Positions 60,517 to 64,000 of a stretch of DNA of 64,000 nucleotides are shown here, in pieces; the stretch's first letter is position 1; each line of letters opens with the position of its first letter. Source of the DNA: Eutrophocola sp964503965 (GTDB taxonomy: Bacteria; Pseudomonadota; Gammaproteobacteria; Pseudomonadales; Pseudohongiellaceae); assembly GCA_964503965.1 (NCBI GenBank), contig CAZDCK010000016.1, forward strand, positions 1 to 64,000, in the 5' to 3' direction. Below the pieces are notes generated by a model. That model was not told where the DNA came from and searched no databases. It saw only the letters and a program-made list of their open reading frames with translations. The translations under genes and the position numbers were made by a program.

Positions 60517-62061
60517 ATGCAGCAACTGAACCCATCAGAAATTAGCGAAATTATCAAACAGCGCATCGAAAGCCTGGATGTCTCTGCCCAACCGAGCACC
60601 GAAGGTACGATTGTCAGCGTGTCAGACGGTATCATACGTATTCACGGTTTAGCCGACGTCATGTACGGTGAAATGATCGAGTTCGAGGGCGGTGTATACG
60701 GTATGGCACTGAACCTGGAACGTGACTCTGTCGGTGCCGTAGTACTTGGTGACTACCAGGGACTGGCTGAAGGCCAGACCTGTCGCTGTACACAGCGTAT
60801 TCTTGAGGTTCCTGTAGGTCCTGAACTGGAAGGCCGTGTAGTGGATGCCCTGGGTAATCCCATTGACGGAAAAGGTCCGGTAAATGCGAAAGTCACTGAT
60901 GCAGTTGAAAAGGTTGCACCTGGTGTAATTGCCCGTCAGTCAGTATCCCAGCCTGTTCAGACTGGTCTGAAAGCCATTGACTCCATGGTACCGATTGGTC
61001 GTGGTCAGCGTGAGCTGATTATTGGTGACCGTCAGGTAGGTAAATCCGCCGTTGCAGTTGACACGATCATTAACCAGAAAGGCACTGGTGTTAAATGTAT
61101 CTATGTTGCTGTTGGCCAGAAACAGTCTTCCATTGCCAGCGTTGTGCGTAAACTGGAAGAGCACGGTGCGATGGAACACACCATCGTTGTTGCAGCGGGT
61201 GCATCAGATCCAGCTTCCATGCAGTACCTTGCTCCTTATGCCGGTTGTACCATGGGTGAGTATTATCGTGATCGTGGACAGGATGCCCTGATTATTTATG
61301 ACGACCTGACCAAGCAGGCCTGGGCTTATCGTCAGATTTCCCTGCTGCTTCGTCGTCCGCCTGGACGTGAGGCCTATCCTGGTGATGTTTTCTATCTCCA
61401 TTCACGTCTTCTGGAAAGGGCAGCTCGTGTAAATGCGGATTATGTAGAGGCATTTACCAATGGTGAGGTTAAAGGACAGACAGGATCCCTGACTGCACTT
61501 CCAATTATTGAAACCCAGGCAGGTGACGTATCCGCTTTCGTACCAACCAACGTAATTTCCATTACCGATGGTCAGATCTTCCTTGAAACCAGTCTGTTCA
61601 ATGCCGGTATTCGCCCGGCAATGAACGCCGGTCTTTCGGTATCCCGTGTGGGAGGTGCAGCTCAGACCAAGGCGATCAAGAAACTCGGCGGCGGTATTCG
61701 TCTTGCCCTGGCCCAGTATCGTGAGCTGGCAGCCTTTGCCCAGTTTGCTTCTGACCTTGATGAAGCCACTCGTGCCCAGCTGGAACACGGTCAGCGTGTA
61801 ACCGAGCTGATGAAACAGAAGCAATATTCACCGTTGTCAGTTGCTGAAATGGCTATAGTCATTTACGCCGCTAACGAAGGGTATCTGAAAGAAGTTGAAC
61901 TGGACAAGATTGGTGACTTTGAAGCCGCATTGTTGTCATTCATTAACTCTGAATATGCTGATCTTATGAACAGCATTAATGAGTCTGGTGACTACACTGA
62001 TGATACTGAAGCGTCCTTCAAGGAAGCTATGGAAAAATTCATCTCTACACAGACCTGGTAA
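60517..62061 (+). CDS. atpA: ATP synthase F1 subunit alpha
   Basis: Nucleotide-binding, non-catalytic subunit of 514 aa. Walker A is GDRQVGKSAVAVDTI, and the family signatures PGREAYPGDVFYLHSRLLERA and ISITDGQIFLETSLFNAG are intact. It binds delta through its N-terminus (LNPSEISEIIKQRIE). Length is standard. Confidence 0.97.
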   Translation: MQQLNPSEISEIIKQRIESLDVSAQPSTEGTIVSVSDGIIRIHGLADVMYGEMIEFEGGVYGMALNLERDSVGAVVLGDYQGLAEGQTCRCTQRILEVPVGPELEGRVVDALGNPIDGKGPVNAKVTDAVEKVAPGVIARQSVSQPVQTGLKAIDSMVPIGRGQRELIIGDRQVGKSAVAVDTIINQKGTGVKCIYVAVGQKQSSIASVVRKLEEHGAMEHTIVVAAGASDPASMQYLAPYAGCTMGEYYRDRGQDALIIYDDLTKQAWAYRQISLLLRRPPGREAYPGDVFYLHSRLLERAARVNADYVEAFTNGEVKGQTGSLTALPIIETQAGDVSAFVPTNVISITDGQIFLETSLFNAGIRPAMNAGLSVSRVGGAAQTKAIKKLGGGIRLALAQYRELAAFAQFASDLDEATRAQLEHGQRVTELMKQKQYSPLSVAEMAIVIYAANEGYLKEVELDKIGDFEAALLSFINSEYADLMNSINESGDYTDDTEASFKEAMEKFISTQTW

Positions 62062-62067
62062 AGACCA

Positions 62068-62931
62068 ATGGCAGTCGGTAAAGAAATTCGCAACCAGATC
62101 GGGAGTATCCAGAATACTCAGAAGATCACCAGCGCCATGGAAATGGTGGCTGCGAGCAAAATGCGCAAGGCGCAGGATGCCATGGAAGTGGGAAAACCCT
62201 ATGCGACCACTATTCGTAATGTGGTCAGCCATATTTCCAATGCCAATCCTGAATACCAGCACATTTACATGGAACAGCGAGAAGTCAAAAAAATTGGCTA
62301 CATCGTTATATCCACAGATCGTGGCTTATGTGGTGGCCTGAACATCAACCTGTTTAAAGCCCTCGTCAATTCCATGAAAGCATGGCATGACGAAGAAGGT
62401 GTTGAATCAGAAATTTGTGCTGTTGGCGCCAAGGCCGGTTCATTTTTTTCAAGCTTTGGTGGAAATGTAGTAGCCAGTGTACGCGGCCTGGGTGAAAAAC
62501 CTGCTGTTGAAGATGTCATTGGTGCTGTAAAGGTTATGCTCGATAAATATGTAGATGGCGAATATGACAAATTGTTCCTGGTGAACAATGAATTCATTAA
62601 TACCATGACACAGAAACCTGTTATCCAGCAGTTGTTGCCATTGCAGCCAGCTGAGAAAGAAGAGCTTCAACACCATTGGGACTATATTTACGAGCCAGAT
62701 GCCAAAGGCCTTCTCGACAGCCTGCTTACACGCTACATTGAATCGCAGGTTTACCAGGCAGTGGTTGAAAATAATGCCTGTGAACAGGCCTCCAGAATGA
62801 TTGCCATGAAGAGTGCGACAGACAATGCAGGCGAGCTCATTAATGAGCTGCAGCTTGTGTATAACAAGGCGCGTCAGGCGGCCATCACCCAGGAACTCTC
62901 CGAGATTGTGGGTGGAGCTTCAGCTGTATAA
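62068..62931 (+). CDS. atpG: ATP synthase F1 subunit gamma
   Basis: Central rotor shaft of 287 aa. The N-terminal coiled coil starts AVGKEIRNQIGSIQNTQKIT with AMEMVAASKMRKAQ, DRGLCGGLN follows and the C-terminal helix ends with ELQLVYNKARQAAITQELSE. All are typical. Begins 6 bp after atpA. Confidence 0.96.
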   Translation: MAVGKEIRNQIGSIQNTQKITSAMEMVAASKMRKAQDAMEVGKPYATTIRNVVSHISNANPEYQHIYMEQREVKKIGYIVISTDRGLCGGLNINLFKALVNSMKAWHDEEGVESEICAVGAKAGSFFSSFGGNVVASVRGLGEKPAVEDVIGAVKVMLDKYVDGEYDKLFLVNNEFINTMTQKPVIQQLLPLQPAEKEELQHHWDYIYEPDAKGLLDSLLTRYIESQVYQAVVENNACEQASRMIAMKSATDNAGELINELQLVYNKARQAAITQELSEIVGGASAV

Positions 62932-62989
62932 AAAGAATTTGTTGTTAACGAATTATATTGATATTTGAAAATTTTAAGAGGAACCGGAC

Positions 62990-64000
62990 ATGAGTAGCGG
63001 TCGTATCGTTCAGATTATTGGTGCTGTTATCGACGTGGAATTTCCACGCGACTCCGTACCGAAGGTTTATGACGCACTGGCAGTGGATAACAGCGAAATT
63101 ACGCTGGAAGTTCAGCAGCAGCTGGGTGACGGCGTAGTCCGTACTATTGCCCTGGGTTCTACTGAGGGTCTGCGTCGCGGCCTGAATGTCAATGATACAG
63201 GTGCACCGATTTCCGTACCGGTTGGTAAGGAAACCCTGGGTCGCATCATGGACGTACTGGGTAACCCCATTGATGAGTGTGGCGATATTGGTGAACAGGA
63301 AAGAATGCCAATTCACCGTAAAGCTCCGACATATGATGAGCAGGCTGGTTCAGAGGAACTGCTCGAAACCGGAATCAAGGTTATCGACCTGGTTTGTCCT
63401 TTCGCCAAGGGTGGTAAGGTTGGTCTGTTCGGCGGTGCCGGTGTAGGCAAGACCGTTAATATGATGGAGCTGATTAACAACATCGCCACGGAGCATAGTG
63501 GCCTGTCAGTATTTACCGGTGTGGGTGAACGTACTCGTGAAGGTAATGACTTCTACCATGAAATGCAGGAGTCCGGCGTTGTAAACGTAGATAAATTCGA
63601 CGAATCAAAAGTTGCCATGGTATACGGCCAGATGAATGAGCCCCCTGGTAACCGTCTGCGTGTTGCCCTGACTGGTCTGACCATGGCGGAAAAATTCCGT
63701 GATGAAGGTCGTGATGTCCTGTTGTTCGTTGACAATATCTATCGTTATACACTGGCTGGAACCGAGGTATCGGCACTGTTGGGTCGTATGCCTTCCGCGG
63801 TGGGTTACCAGCCAACACTGGCTGAGGAAATGGGCGCCCTGCAGGAACGTATTACATCTACTAAAACGGGTTCCATTACCTCCATCCAGGCGGTATATGT
63901 ACCTGCAGATGACCTGACTGACCCATCACCGGCAACCACCTTTGCTCACCTTGATGCAACGGTAGTACTTTCCCGTGATATTGCCCAGCTGGGTATTTAT
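62990..64000 (+). CDS. atpD: ATP synthase F1 subunit beta, partial (runs off the right edge)
   Basis: Catalytic subunit; 337 codons are present and the frame is still open at the last base, so roughly the last quarter is missing. Walker A GGAGVGKTV is in the middle and the catalytic glutamate region GVGERTREGNDFYHEM follows, then Walker B LLFVDNIYRYT. A good ribosome site (AAGAGGAACC) precedes the ATG. The missing part and atpC should follow outside the window. Confidence 0.96.
   Translation, partial: MSSGRIVQIIGAVIDVEFPRDSVPKVYDALAVDNSEITLEVQQQLGDGVVRTIALGSTEGLRRGLNVNDTGAPISVPVGKETLGRIMDVLGNPIDECGDIGEQERMPIHRKAPTYDEQAGSEELLETGIKVIDLVCPFAKGGKVGLFGGAGVGKTVNMMELINNIATEHSGLSVFTGVGERTREGNDFYHEMQESGVVNVDKFDESKVAMVYGQMNEPPGNRLRVALTGLTMAEKFRDEGRDVLLFVDNIYRYTLAGTEVSALLGRMPSAVGYQPTLAEEMGALQERITSTKTGSITSIQAVYVPADDLTDPSPATTFAHLDATVVLSRDIAQLGIY

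Overview
The window is about 64 kb of chromosome from a gammaproteobacterium, most likely a member of the Pseudomonadales/Cellvibrionales-type lineages. This rests on gene content and order. The block dsbA / cytochrome c4 / engB / polA / znuACB, the block aroE / hemF / dprA / lysM / def / fmt / rsmB / trkA, the block lipid A acyltransferase / glyQS / gmhB / plsC / gyrB-recF-dnaN-dnaA / rpmH-rnpA-yidD-yidC-mnmE-mnmG-rsmG-parAB-atp follow the order known around the replication origin of Pseudomonas. No plasmid, phage, insertion sequence, CRISPR array, tRNA or rRNA gene was recognised. The species cannot be named from the sequence alone.

Region by region. Positions 1-12332 (all minus strand) form one long operon. 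It starts with a type II secretion system in the order gspL-M-E-F-D-G-H-I-J-K and runs, by overlapping stop/start codons, into an ABC-2 polysaccharide exporter (wzm, wzt) and a GNAT-like protein cut by the window edge. Positions 12559-15260 hold dsbA with a clear terminator, a dihaem cytochrome c4, engB, and an intergenic gap at the place where Spot 42/ErsA small RNAs lie in other gammaproteobacteria. Positions 15261-20619 hold polA, whose proofreading domain has lost most catalytic residues, and the zinc importer znuA/znuCB with a candidate Zur operator between the divergent units. Positions 20625-23568 carry SCO1, haem O synthase and haem A synthase with a stand-alone COX2 membrane hairpin lacking the CuA domain. 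Positions 23911-34747 hold a gamma-carbonic anhydrase, aroE, hemF, dprA, a LysM protein, then def-fmt-rsmB-trkA-trkH. Positions 34842-37535 are an envelope group: lipid A acyltransferase, a 2-oxoglutarate oxygenase and heptosyltransferase I. Positions 37675-41975 hold glyQS, gmhB and plsC.

Positions 41972-64000 are the origin-proximal core: gyrB, recF, dnaN and dnaA on the minus strand, diverging from rpmH, rnpA, yidD, yidC, mnmE, mnmG, rsmG, parA, parB and the ATP synthase operon (atpI,B,E,F,H,A,G and the start of atpD). The 585 bp between dnaA and rpmH carries two perfect, inverted DnaA boxes flanking an AT-rich stretch and is the best oriC candidate. A second AT-rich gap lies before mnmG. 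Two 16-bp parS sites lie inside recF, matching the parAB pair 11 kb away.

The most noteworthy points are the T2SS/polysaccharide-exporter co-operon without gspC, the proofreading-defective PolA, the candidate small RNA downstream of polA, the parS sites embedded in recF, the truncated COX2-like protein in the haem A cluster, and the dioxygenase among lipopolysaccharide genes. All functional assignments are from reading motifs by eye; no database search was possible.
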